Shown here: in pieces, positions 50,067 to 57,871 of the stretch
Position numbering within the stretch: the stretch's first letter is position 1
Layout: the number at the start of each line of letters is the position of its first letter
Assembly: GCF_046000175.1 (NCBI RefSeq)
Contig: NZ_JBEOMB010000036.1
Coordinates: forward strand, 1-64,000
Source of the DNA: Rhodoplanes sp046000175
Lineage (GTDB): Bacteria > Pseudomonadota > Alphaproteobacteria > Rhizobiales > Xanthobacteraceae
Length of the DNA: 64,000 nt
Reading direction: 5' to 3'
Made by a program: the position numbers and the translations under genes
Notes under the pieces: generated by a model
The model's input: only the letters and a program-made list of their open reading frames with translations
Told to the model about the DNA's origin: nothing
Databases searched by the model: none

Positions 50067-51827
50067 TCACCCGAACAGGCCGTGCAGGAACCAGCGCGGG
50101 CGCGGCGTCTCGCGGTCGAACAGGCCTTCGCGATAGAGCCAGGCGCGAAAGCCGGCGCGGCACTCGACCCGGAAATAATCGCGGGTGAGGGGGCGGTCGT
50201 CGGCGTCGCGCCACCAGGGCAGCGCGATGCGCTCCGGCCCTTCGGCGACGGCGACCTCGTGCAGCACGCGCCGCCAGCGGAAGCGCAGCGGCGGCCCGTC
50301 CGGCACCTCGGCGATGGTCTCGATCGGCTCCGGCTTTTCCAAGAGCCGCAGCGGACGGGCCGACGCGAGGGTGTCGGGATCGTCGCAGGCGACGGCCTCG
50401 AAGAGCCTCTCCCCGCGGGCGGGGGCGCGGGGAGAGGTGAACAGCCCGGGCCGTCCCGCTCCCGCCACGCGAAGAAACTGGGCCGGCCGGGCGACGGCGG
50501 CGTGCTCGGGCACGTGCGCGTCGCGCAGCACCGGGCGGGTGACGCGGCGGGCGCCGAAGCGGGCCGACAGGCGGTCGACCAGATGGGCGAGCTCGGCGGC
50601 GGGGTCGCCGACCGCGCCCTCGGCGTCGAGCCCGGCCTGGCGGGCCTCGCTGCGCTCGGTGGCGAGCGCGCCGAGCCGCACCAGATCGAAGCCGAAGCCC
50701 GGATCCCACGGGTCGCCGACGGCGAGCCGGTCGGCGAACAGCCGCGCCATGCGGACGGGATCGCGCAGCGGCGTGCCGGTGCCGACCGCGATGCGCACCA
50801 CCCGGCCGTCGGTGCGGAACAGCGCCGCCTCGAGGATGCGGGCGCCCTCGCCGCGCGTCTCCAGCACGCGGGCGAGCCGGCCGCCGAGGGTCTCCAGCGT
50901 GGCGAGCACGTCGCGCTCCAGCAGCACGGGCTCGGCGAAGGCCTGCTCGGCGACGCAGGCGGGCACCGGCCGGCGCGGCGAGATCGGCACCTCGGCGAGG
51001 CCGCGCGCCGCGTCGAGCGCGTCCAGGAGCCCGTCGAACCGCGCCGCCAGATTGGGGCGCGGCAGCGCCAGGACATCGGCGACGCGCTTCAGTCCGACCT
51101 CGGCGAGCGACGCCACCATGTTTTGCGACAGCCGCAGCGCGGCGAGGGGCAACGGCGCCAGGGCCGCGTCCTGGCCGCCGGAGGGGACGAGGAGGATGTG
51201 ATCACGTCTGTCCGGAGATTCGGGCCAGGCAGCCGAAGAGCCTCCCACCCCCGGCGCAACGCGCGCCGGGGGTGGGGGGTGCCGCGTGGCACAGACGCCG
51301 TAATGGGCAACGGCAAAGGCGCAGCCCGGCGTGTCGGCGACGGCGATGCGGGCGGACAGGCGGCCGGCGGCGAGGCGGGCGTGAAGCGCGGCGGCGAGCG
51401 CCGCCTCGCCGCCGAACAGATGGGCGCAGCCGGTGATGTCGAGCACCAGCCCGTCGGGCGGATCGAGCGCGACGAGCGGCGTGAAGCGGTCGCAGGCCTC
51501 GGCGACGGCGTCGAGCAGCGCGGCGTCGGCGACCGGATCGTGCGGCACGACGGCGAGGCCGGGATGGCGGGCGCGGGCGTCGGCGACCGTGGTGCCGACC
51601 GTCAGCCCGAGCTTTTGCGCGGCGTCGTTCAGGGCAGCGATGCGCTGCGCCGACTTTATCGTCTCGGCCGTGACCAGCGCGGCGTCGTAGCCGGCCGCCT
51701 TCCCGACCTCACCCGGTCCGGCGGGCCGGATCGTGGTGCGAAGAATCCGGTCGGTCGACAGGCGCCTCAGCCACAGGGAGAGGAACCGGCGCGTCGCGCC
51801 GGGCGGGCTCGCGGAAGACATGCTCAT
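50067..51827 (-). CDS. imuB: ImuB, catalytically inactive Y-family polymerase of the SOS mutasome
   Basis: A 586-residue Y-family-like protein (LSLWLRRLSTDR, then LALDPPDGLVLDITGCAHLF, SQNMVASLAEVGLKRVADVL). ImuB lacks the usual polymerase acidic residues and serves as hub linking DnaE2, ImuA and the beta clamp. Typical length is about 480-540. Two inserts of repeat origin are visible, near residues 183-196 (HPPPPARVAPGVGG) and 463-475 (TSPRAPARGERL). Its first 119 bp overlap the imuA 3' end, an unusually long overlap. Encoded just upstream of dnaE2 (44 bp). Confidence 0.9.
   Translation of the reverse strand: MSMSSASPPGATRRFLSLWLRRLSTDRILRTTIRPAGPGEVGKAAGYDAALVTAETIKSAQRIAALNDAAQKLGLTVGTTVADARARHPGLAVVPHDPVADAALLDAVAEACDRFTPLVALDPPDGLVLDITGCAHLFGGEAALAAALHARLAAGRLSARIAVADTPGCAFAVAHYGVCATRHPPPPARVAPGVGGSSAAWPESPDRRDHILLVPSGGQDAALAPLPLAALRLSQNMVASLAEVGLKRVADVLALPRPNLAARFDGLLDALDAARGLAEVPISPRRPVPACVAEQAFAEPVLLERDVLATLETLGGRLARVLETRGEGARILEAALFRTDGRVVRIAVGTGTPLRDPVRMARLFADRLAVGDPWDPGFGFDLVRLGALATERSEARQAGLDAEGAVGDPAAELAHLVDRLSARFGARRVTRPVLRDAHVPEHAAVARPAQFLRVAGAGRPGLFTSPRAPARGERLFEAVACDDPDTLASARPLRLLEKPEPIETIAEVPDGPPLRFRWRRVLHEVAVAEGPERIALPWWRDADDRPLTRDYFRVECRAGFRAWLYREGLFDRETPRPRWFLHGLFG
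50405..50441. repeat. Family A repeat fragment inside imuB
   Basis: CCTCTCCCCGCGGGCGGGGG followed by CGCGGGGAGAGG forms a short hairpin. In frame within imuB, encoding LFTSPRAPARGERLF. Confidence 0.7.
51241..51281. repeat. Palindromic repeat inside imuB
   Basis: CCTCCCACCCCCGGCGCAAC...GCGCCGGGGGTGGGGGG forms a hairpin with arms CCCACCCCCGGCGC and GCGCCGGGGGTGGG. In frame, encoding HPPPPARVAPGVGGS, at a point where ImuB proteins are not expected to carry proline-rich sequence. Confidence 0.75.
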
Positions 51828-52545
51828 GATGATCCCAGACGACGGGCCAGCGGCCGGTCGGGCCGCGGCGGTTCCGCAGGACGGAGAGGAGGACGGCGGG
51901 CTGGCCGAGGCCGCCGAAGCCGTCGGGCAGGCCGGGTGCGGCGGCGATTTCGAGCCGGGTCGCGGCCGGGCTCGCCAGCGCCGCGGCGCGGTGGCGCAGC
52001 AGCAGCCCGAGCCCGCCGCCGGCCGCGGCGGCCAGCGACAGGCGGCGCAGCGCGACGAGATCGAGGGCGCGGTCGTCGAGGAACTCGCCGATCACCACGG
52101 CGAGGCCGCGGCAGGCCAGCGCCTCCTCCATGGCAAAGGCGGCGTCGCGCTCGCTGGCCACCGCCACCTCGACCAGCCGGGCCGGCGACAGGCCGAGCGC
52201 CGCGACGCCGGGACCGTAGAGCCGCCCCGCCTCGCGTCCGGCGAGGTCGGCCTGGATCCACAGGACCTCGCGGCGGGCGAAGCGGCGCACCGTTCCGAGC
52301 GCGTGGACGGCGAGCGCCAGCACGGTGCCGGCCGCGGCGGCGAGATCCCGCGGCGCCGCCGGCACGATTTCATGCAGAGCACCGAGCGCGATCCCGCCGC
52401 CGAGCGCCCGGTCGAGCTCCGGCACGCCAAAGGCGAGCACCGAATCGGCGGCCTCCGCGGGCGCCGGCCGGTGCGCCTCGAGGGCGGCCACCCGGCTGCG
52501 GAGCGCACGCAAGATCTCGCCCGCATCGCGGGGCGGCATGGTCAC
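51709..52545 (-). CDS. imuA: ImuA, SOS mutasome RecA-like protein
   Basis: A 278-residue RecA/SulA-like protein. Visible core: SVLAFGVPELDRALGGGIAL then LHEIVPAAPRDLAAAAG, and later VLWIQADLAGREAGRLYGPG. ImuA binds ImuB and RecA and is needed for SOS mutagenesis in alphaproteobacteria. The start is GTG 52545 with GAGGG six bases upstream; an ATG two codons later is an alternative. It is the first gene of the imuA-imuB-dnaE2 operon and directly follows an SOS box. The C-terminal 40 codons overlap imuB. Confidence 0.88.
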   Translation of the reverse strand: MTMPPRDAGEILRALRSRVAALEAHRPAPAEAADSVLAFGVPELDRALGGGIALGALHEIVPAAPRDLAAAAGTVLALAVHALGTVRRFARREVLWIQADLAGREAGRLYGPGVAALGLSPARLVEVAVASERDAAFAMEEALACRGLAVVIGEFLDDRALDLVALRRLSLAAAAGGGLGLLLRHRAAALASPAATRLEIAAAPGLPDGFGGLGQPAVLLSVLRNRRGPTGRWPVVWDHHEHVFREPARRDAPVPLPVAEAPVDRPDSSHHDPARRTG

Positions 52546-52559
52546 GATCAGCCCTCTTT

Positions 52560-52574
52560 GTTCCTGATATGTTC
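52560..52574. promoter_or_regulatory. Alphaproteobacterial SOS (LexA) box
   Basis: GTTC-CTGATAT-GTTC, an exact match to the alphaproteobacterial LexA site GTTC-N7-GTTC, starting 15 bp before the imuA start codon. This places imuA-imuB-dnaE2 under LexA control. Confidence 0.88.
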
Positions 52575-52669
52575 TTATGGATTCCGGAAAGCCCGGCGCG
52601 AGTCAAGGACGGTCGGGCACGGATTCCGGGAAGGCCGGAGAGGGTTGATGGATCTTTAAAAAACGACGT

Positions 52670-52738
52670 CGAGGGCCCGCCTGACGGCGGGCCGCATGGT
52701 TCGAGACGCGCGACTGCGTCGCGCTCCTCACCATGAGG
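52670..52738. repeat. Palindromic repeat, family D (half)
   Basis: CATGGTTCGAGACGCGCGAC, GTCGCGCTCCTCACCATGAGG and a preceding GGGCCCGCC/GGCGGGCC hairpin, between imuA and the DUF2865 gene. Confidence 0.65.
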
Positions 52739-52768
52739 CGAGAATGCCGTGTGGGCGCCGCGACGCCC

Positions 52769-53557
52769 TCACAGCCCGCGCTTGGGCGTGCCCAGATCCT
52801 TGGCGACGCGGAGATTGCGCAGCTTGCTGCGGATGTCGGCGGAGATCAGCGTCGAGCGCCGCAGCGGCGTGAAATCCGTCGCGCGGTGCCGCGTCCCGCC
52901 GGCACCCTGAAAAACCTTCAGGCCGTCGCGCGTCGCGACCACGTCGCCGGCCCGCAGCGTCGGGTCGGCAGTGATTTCGACCTTGGCGAGGCCGAAGGCG
53001 TCGCGGCCGTTGCAGGTGCAGCCGTCGACCAGCTCCTTGCGATAACGGTGCGCGGTCGACAGCCCGGCGTAGCGGCTGCCGTCGGGGGCGACCGCCAGGT
53101 CGATCCCGGCACCCTCGAACACCTTGGTGCGGCTCGCCGGGCAGAAGGCGCTGCACAGCTTGGCCGGCGATATCGCGGCGGGCGCGGTCAGCGGGAAGAA
53201 GCGGCCGTCGCACAGGCGCACGCAATACGCCGTGACGGCCGGCGCGGCCTCGGGAACGGTGACGCCCGGCGGCAGCGCGCCCGCCCCGCCCGGCCCGCCT
53301 GCCGGCGGCGCATAGGCCATCACCGGAGGGGCGCGCGACGGGCTGCGCCCGAACGGGGCGCCGGCACCAAAAATGCTCTCGAACACACCGCCGGGCGCGG
53401 CCGGCGCCCAAGTGGGTGTCGAAGTGGGTGTCGAAGTGGGTGTCCAAGCGGGCGCTCGGGACTGGGCGGTCGCGGGTAGCGGCGCGGCGACGCAGAGCAG
53501 CACGACGGCGGCCGGAAGCAGACGCATCCAGAGGGCTGTCTTGAGTCGAGAGGGCAT
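52769..53557 (-). CDS. DUF2865 exported protein
   Basis: A 262-residue protein with a Sec signal peptide (about residues 1-32, ending PATAQ). The mature part has a Thr/Pro tandem stretch encoded by a 12-bp repeat near 53411-53447 (TPTSTPTSTPT), a Pro/Gly-rich segment, and a C-terminal domain with the DUF2865 Cys pattern (TAYCVRLCDGRFFPL, KLCSAFCPA, DGCTCNGRD). The paired Cys suggest disulfides in the periplasm. Function unknown. Start chosen for the signal peptide; in-frame ATGs at 53605 and 53527 are alternatives. Confidence 0.82.
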   Translation of the reverse strand: MPSRLKTALWMRLLPAAVVLLCVAAPLPATAQSRAPAWTPTSTPTSTPTWAPAAPGGVFESIFGAGAPFGRSPSRAPPVMAYAPPAGGPGGAGALPPGVTVPEAAPAVTAYCVRLCDGRFFPLTAPAAISPAKLCSAFCPASRTKVFEGAGIDLAVAPDGSRYAGLSTAHRYRKELVDGCTCNGRDAFGLAKVEITADPTLRAGDVVATRDGLKVFQGAGGTRHRATDFTPLRRSTLISADIRSKLRNLRVAKDLGTPKRGL

Positions 53558-53674
53558 CGCGGTCGCCGAAAGCCCACGCGGGTCGCGCGGGCGACAAGCA
53601 ATCATCGAAAAGGACGAGGAGTCGGACAGGCGAGCGGCGGGGCCCGAGGATCCCGCCGCGCCGTCGTGAAATGA

Positions 53675-54394
53675 TCAGTTGATGCGGGCGCCGGCCCGGG
53701 TGTCGGCCGTGCGGGCCGCCGGAGCCGAGATGCCGGCGACGCCGCGCGACGACATCGGCAGCACGACCACCTTGGCGCCCGTCCTCACCCGGCCGTAGAG
53801 GTCGATCACGTCCTCGTTGGCGAGCCGGATGCAGCCCGACGACACGCGCTGGCCGATGGTGTCGGGGGCGTTGGTGCCGTGGATGCGATAGACCGACGAG
53901 CCGAGATACATGGCGCGGGCGCCGAGCGGGTTCGACGGGCCACCGGCCATGAAGCGCGGCAGGTAGGGCTGACGGGCGATCATCTCCGCCGGCGGGTGCC
54001 AGTCCGGCCACTCGGCCATGCGGGTGATGTGCTCGACGCCCGACCAGGTGAAGCCCTCGCGGCCGACGCCGATGCCGTAGCGCATCGCCTTGCCGCCCGG
54101 CATCACCAGGTAGAGATAGGTGTTCGGGGTGTCGATGATGATGGTGCCGGGCGCCTCGGAGCCCGCATAGGACACGACCTGGCGGCGCAGATGCGCCGGC
54201 GCGCTGGCCCGCGGCGCGACCGTATCGACGCGGTCGTCTCGGATGTAGCGGTCGATCGACGAGGAGCGATAGCCGTCGGGCGCGAACAGCGACAGCGGAT
54301 CGGCCTTGGCCGGCACCGTGGCGAGGCCGGCGATCCCGAGAACGAGCGAACCGACCGCACCGATGACGAGAGAGAGCTTCGCGGAGCGAGCCAT
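53675..54394 (-). CDS. L,D-transpeptidase (YkuD domain)
   Basis: A 239-residue exported YkuD-family enzyme. A signal peptide (MARSAKLSLVIGAVGSLVLG) is followed by IDTPNTYLYLVMPGG, then the catalytic His and Cys motifs in YRIHGTNAPDTIGQRVSSGC. It forms 3-3 peptidoglycan cross-links or attaches proteins to the wall. ATG 54394 is chosen because AGGGGG lies six bases upstream. An exact EcfG-type promoter (54438-54462) stands upstream, so it is likely induced in the general stress response and may reinforce the wall under stress. Confidence 0.92.
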   Translation of the reverse strand: MARSAKLSLVIGAVGSLVLGIAGLATVPAKADPLSLFAPDGYRSSSIDRYIRDDRVDTVAPRASAPAHLRRQVVSYAGSEAPGTIIIDTPNTYLYLVMPGGKAMRYGIGVGREGFTWSGVEHITRMAEWPDWHPPAEMIARQPYLPRFMAGGPSNPLGARAMYLGSSVYRIHGTNAPDTIGQRVSSGCIRLANEDVIDLYGRVRTGAKVVVLPMSSRGVAGISAPAARTADTRAGARIN

Positions 54395-54437
54395 GTCCAT
54401 CCCCCTGTTGTTCCCCGGCATTGACTGCCGCCGAGAC

Positions 54438-54462
54438 AACCGGCGAGGCGCGAAAGAGTTCC
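54438..54462 (-). promoter_or_regulatory. EcfG-dependent promoter of the L,D-transpeptidase gene
   Basis: Minus strand GGAAC (54462-54458), 17 bases, GTT (54440-54438), about 44 bp upstream of the start codon. Exact match to the alphaproteobacterial general stress consensus GGAAC-N16/17-(C)GTT. Confidence 0.75.
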
Positions 54463-54818
54463 CGGCCGTTAAGGAAGAAAATTAAGCATCCGTTAAAGCG
54501 ACCGCAGAAAGTCGGGAACCACGACGTGATCAGATGCAGGAGATGCGACATGACGAAGGCCGGGCGCATGTGATGAGTGTCGAGGCCGCCCCCCGGTCCG
54601 GACACTCACCTCTCACCTCGTCCTGAGGAGCCCGCGCAGCGGGCGTCTCGAAGGACGCGGCCACCGACCCGAACCCGTGCTCTTCCGCACTCTCCTCCGT
54701 CCCTCCTCCGTCCCTCCTCCGGACCATCCGGCCGTGGCCACATGGTTCGAGACGCGCTCCTGCGGAGCGCTCCTCACCATGAGGAGCTTCATCTCGTGCA
54801 CCGGCCAGCGCTCGAATG
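54463..54818. other. Intergenic region with family D repeat
   Basis: About 355 bp between the EcfG-type promoter and the terminator of the neighbouring gene. The family D repeat at 54616-54785 occupies most of it, interrupted by a run of short CCTCCGTCC direct repeats at about 54696-54720. No gene seen. Confidence 0.6.
54616..54785. repeat. Palindromic repeat, family D
   Basis: CCTCGTCCTGAGGAGCCCGC and CGTCTCGAAGGACGCGGCCA on the left, ACATGGTTCGAGACGCGCTC and CTCACCATGAGGAG on the right, with an inserted CTCCTCCGTCC tandem stretch in the middle. Same order as at 9246-9353. Confidence 0.72.
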
Positions 54819-54854
54819 AAAAGCAGAACGGCCGGGCGTCGGCCCGGCCGTTCT
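54819..54854 (-). terminator. Rho-independent terminator of the exported-protein gene
   Basis: 13-bp stem AGAACGGCCGGGC / GCCCGGCCGTTCT with a 4-base loop, followed on the minus strand by GCTTTT. It lies 46 bp after the stop of the gene at 54900-55496. Confidence 0.8.
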
Positions 54855-54899
54855 GATCAGGTCTCGTGCCTGCCGCGCGCCGTCGGCGCGGGACGATTC

Positions 54900-55496
54900 T
54901 CACATCAGCGCGGCGAGCTTGATGTTGGTCTGGCTCGGCGCCTCGACCAGGCACTTGCTGAGGATGTGGGCGAGCTGCGGCGCGGCGATCGGGCTGGCGG
55001 CCGGGTCGCAACCCTCCGGGATGCGCGGGCGACCGGTCGGCGCGGCGGCGGGTTTGGCCGGATCGCGCGACGAGGCGGCCGGGCCGGGCGCCGGGCGCGG
55101 CGGGATGGCGTCGGTCGCCACCGGGCGCACCGGGCTCTGCTGGGTCTCGCGCACCGTCACCTCCGGCAGCACGACGCCCTTGGTCACCACGGTGGCGTTG
55201 GTCAGCGGGTCGCTCTTGTAGAGGACGCGGCCGTCGCGGTCGCGGTAGACGATGGCGGCGTCACGCACGCCCACCACCTCGACGGTCGAGATGATCTTCG
55301 GCTCCTGGCGCGTCGCCGCGGCCGTCGGCAGCCGATCACTTTTCCGTGTGCGATCGATCGGCGCCGCCAGCGCGGCCGTGCGGGCCTGCGCCTCGGCGCT
55401 GTTGCCACCGAACACCGGCTCCCCGCCGACCGCCAGAGCGGCCCAGGCGACGATGGCGGAAACACCCAAAGCAGAGAGAATCTTGGTCTTGCACAT
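54900..55496 (-). CDS. Exported protein of unknown function, EcfG-type promoter
   Basis: A 198-residue protein with a signal peptide (about 1-30, KILSALGVSAIVAWAALAV; cleavage near GGEP or AEA), then a possible small folded region (IISTVEVVGVRDAAIVYRDR, DGRVLYKSDPLTNATVVTKG), a Pro/Ala-rich linker, and a C-terminal segment with two Cys (EGCDPAASPI, LSKCLVEA). I do not recognise the family. An exact EcfG-type promoter lies about 68 bp upstream and a terminator follows, so it is a single-gene stress-response unit next to the sensor kinase gene. Confidence 0.75.
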   Translation of the reverse strand: MCKTKILSALGVSAIVAWAALAVGGEPVFGGNSAEAQARTAALAAPIDRTRKSDRLPTAAATRQEPKIISTVEVVGVRDAAIVYRDRDGRVLYKSDPLTNATVVTKGVVLPEVTVRETQQSPVRPVATDAIPPRPAPGPAASSRDPAKPAAAPTGRPRIPEGCDPAASPIAAPQLAHILSKCLVEAPSQTNIKLAALM

Positions 55497-55563
55497 GGGT
55501 TTGCCCCATTATGCCGAGATCGCCCCGTGCGACAGACCGCCCCCGTGAACGGTCCAACGTGAT

Positions 55564-55588
55564 AACGGCTTCTTAACCTCTTGGTTCC
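55564..55588 (-). promoter_or_regulatory. EcfG-dependent promoter of the exported-protein gene
   Basis: Minus strand GGAAC (55588-55584), 17 bases, GTT (55566-55564), with the preferred C before GTT. Faces the gene at 54900-55496. Confidence 0.8.
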
Positions 55589-55711
55589 TTCACGGGCGCG
55601 TGAGGTTCAACCAGGGCGATTCGTGATCAGGTCGCGCACAGCCTCGAACGCCGCCGGCTGCGGCGCCGACTGGTGCCCGGGCTCGTTCGAACGGGCGATA
55701 CCGCAGGACCG

Positions 55712-57574
55712 TCAGCGCGCCGCCAGCAGATGCGACGCCGGGATCACCATGCGGCAGCGCACACCACCGGGGTCGAAGGCGAGCTCCACCTCGGCGTCGA
55801 GTGCGCGGGCGAGGTTCTTCTCGACCACCAGGGTGCCGAAGCCGCGGCTCGCCGGCGCCGTCACGTCCGGCCCGCCGCTCTCGGCCCACAGGATCTCGAC
55901 CGCCTCCTCGGCGTCTTCGGTCGCCGGCTTGATGTGCCATTCGACGTCGACCCGGCCGGCCGGCACCGAGAGGGCGCCGTAACGCTCGGCATTGCTGGCG
56001 AGCTCGTGCAGGGCGAGGCCGTAGCTCTGGGCAGCGGCCGGCTTGAGGTGGATGGCCGGCCCCTGGACCGAGACCCGGGCGGCGGCGCCGTCGAGGTATT
56101 TCGACAACTGCCGGCGGGTGAGATCGCCCAGCGAGGCGCCGTACCAACCCTCCTGGACGAGGAGGTCGTGCGAGGTGGCGAGCGCCTGCAGGCGCGCCCC
56201 GAAGGCCTCCAGGAAGGTCTCGACATTGCCGGCGGAGTGGCGGGCGGTCTGCCGCGCCATCGCCTGGATGACGGCGAGCAGGTTCTTCGACCGGTGGGTC
56301 AGCTCGCGCATCAGCAGGCGCAGATGGCTCTCGCCGGTCTTGCGCTCGGTGATGTCGAACAGCGCGCAGGCAACCCCCGTGATGGCGCCGTCGGCGTCGG
56401 GCAGCGGCTCGACATGCAGCTCGTACCAGCGGGTGTCGGCGCCCGCCTTGACGCTGACCTCGCCGCCCTGCGCCTTGCCGGTGGCGAGCGCGTTGCGGGC
56501 CAGGGCGCCGAACTGGGCGAGGCTCTCGGGCGGCAGGATCTCCTCGTCGGTGCGCCCGACGATCGCCGAAACGTCGCGCCCGAACAAGGGGTTGGAGATC
56601 GAGGTGAAGCGCAGCTCGCGGTCCTGGGTGAACAGCGTCATGTGCGAGCCGCGCAGCGCGATCTCGTAGCGCTGGAGCGCGGTGCGCAGCTCGTCGGCGA
56701 GGCGGCGCTGCTCGCTCTCCAGCGAACGCAGCCGCGAGATGTCGATCGCCGCGCCGGTCAGGCCGTCGATGCGGCCGTCGCGCCCGACCGTCGGCTCCAG
56801 GTGGAGGGCATAGAGGGCGCGCTCGTGCGGCGTCACGGCGGTCAGCTCGCAGGTCTCGGCCGTGCCGGTGTCGAGCACCCGCCGCTTCACCGCGACGAGC
56901 GCCTCGCGCTCGCCGGCCGGAAAGATCTCCTCGTCGCTGCGGCCGATCATGTCGTCGGCCCCCCGCCCGGCCGGGTCGTAGACCCAGGTGTAGCGGAGCG
57001 CACCGTCCTGCGAGAACGCATGCACATAGGCGCCGCGCAGCGCCGTCTCCAGCCGCGCCTTGACGGTCGAGAGCTCGCGGGTGCGGTCCTCGACCCGGCT
57101 TTCCAGCTCGCGCTGCACGGTCTCCAGCTCGCGCAGCGTCACCTCGTGGCCGGCGACCTCGCGCCTCAGGCTGTCGTTGGCCTGCGCGAGCTGGGCCGTG
57201 GAGGGCGCGCGGGCGAGCTGCGGCAGCAGCGGCAGCAGCAGCACGACGGTCGCCGAGGCGAGCACCGCGACCACGGCCCCGGCGACGCCGGCCGGCCAGT
57301 CGAGCGGCGCCACGGCGGCGACGGCCGCCAGGATGTGCGCCACGGCGGACGCGAGCAGGAACAGCCCGCCGGCCCAGATCAGCGCCCGATACTCCTGCGC
57401 GATGTCCGGACGGCGCCGGACGATCCACAGGAGGCCGAACAAAATCCCGAGAAAGCTGAAGGCGATGAAGGCCTCGGACGCGAGCTGCAGGGCGCTCAGG
57501 ACCGGGCTTCCGCCGGCCGCGACCGTCGACAGCCCTTCCGGCCCGACGCCGAGCCGATCGACGATCCCGCTCAT
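55712..57574 (-). CDS. Sensor histidine kinase (HWE/HisKA_2), probable PhyK-type input kinase
   Basis: A 620-residue kinase. Three N-terminal transmembrane helices (about 30-55, 63-83, 95-118) resemble the ethylene-receptor type domain, but the copper Cys is Ser76 while His80 remains. Then come a coiled coil (128-178), two PAS domains (about 180-290 and 300-412), the phosphoacceptor His427 in LMRELTHRSKNLLAVIQAMA, and the N box HELASNAERYGAL (N528). Such HWE/HisKA_2 kinases phosphorylate PhyR in the general stress response. ATG 57574 is chosen; a longer frame would read through the sRNA locus. Located two genes from phyR. Confidence 0.88.
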   Translation of the reverse strand: MSGIVDRLGVGPEGLSTVAAGGSPVLSALQLASEAFIAFSFLGILFGLLWIVRRRPDIAQEYRALIWAGGLFLLASAVAHILAAVAAVAPLDWPAGVAGAVVAVLASATVVLLLPLLPQLARAPSTAQLAQANDSLRREVAGHEVTLRELETVQRELESRVEDRTRELSTVKARLETALRGAYVHAFSQDGALRYTWVYDPAGRGADDMIGRSDEEIFPAGEREALVAVKRRVLDTGTAETCELTAVTPHERALYALHLEPTVGRDGRIDGLTGAAIDISRLRSLESEQRRLADELRTALQRYEIALRGSHMTLFTQDRELRFTSISNPLFGRDVSAIVGRTDEEILPPESLAQFGALARNALATGKAQGGEVSVKAGADTRWYELHVEPLPDADGAITGVACALFDITERKTGESHLRLLMRELTHRSKNLLAVIQAMARQTARHSAGNVETFLEAFGARLQALATSHDLLVQEGWYGASLGDLTRRQLSKYLDGAAARVSVQGPAIHLKPAAAQSYGLALHELASNAERYGALSVPAGRVDVEWHIKPATEDAEEAVEILWAESGGPDVTAPASRGFGTLVVEKNLARALDAEVELAFDPGGVRCRMVIPASHLLAAR

Positions 57575-57840
57575 GTCCTGCACTCCATGCGCCGCTTCGG
57601 GCCGGTGCGATCCTGCCCCTGTGCGGCTGCCGGTCCTTGATATCGGGCAAGCCTCGGGCGGCCGCCGGCCCTCCGGGAGAAAGGCCCGCGCGGGATGCAG
57701 GTGCGCGCCCGGCATGGCTCGCGGGAGCGGAACGCCGAGGCGCCGCCGTTGGTTTCTGAGACGACAGAGGGGTGTGCGGCCCCGCGGCCGGCACGCCGGG
57801 CGGGCTCCGAAAAGAGTTCGAAAAAAATTCGCCGAACCCT

Positions 57841-57865
57841 GGAACCAATCGTCGGACGGCCGGTT
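57841..57865 (+). promoter_or_regulatory. EcfG-dependent promoter of the sRNA
   Basis: GGAAC (57841-57845), 17 bases, GTT (57863-57865). Exact match to the general stress promoter. Initiation is expected near 57872, about 50 bp before a strong terminator. Confidence 0.8.
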
Positions 57866-57871
57866 GTACGT

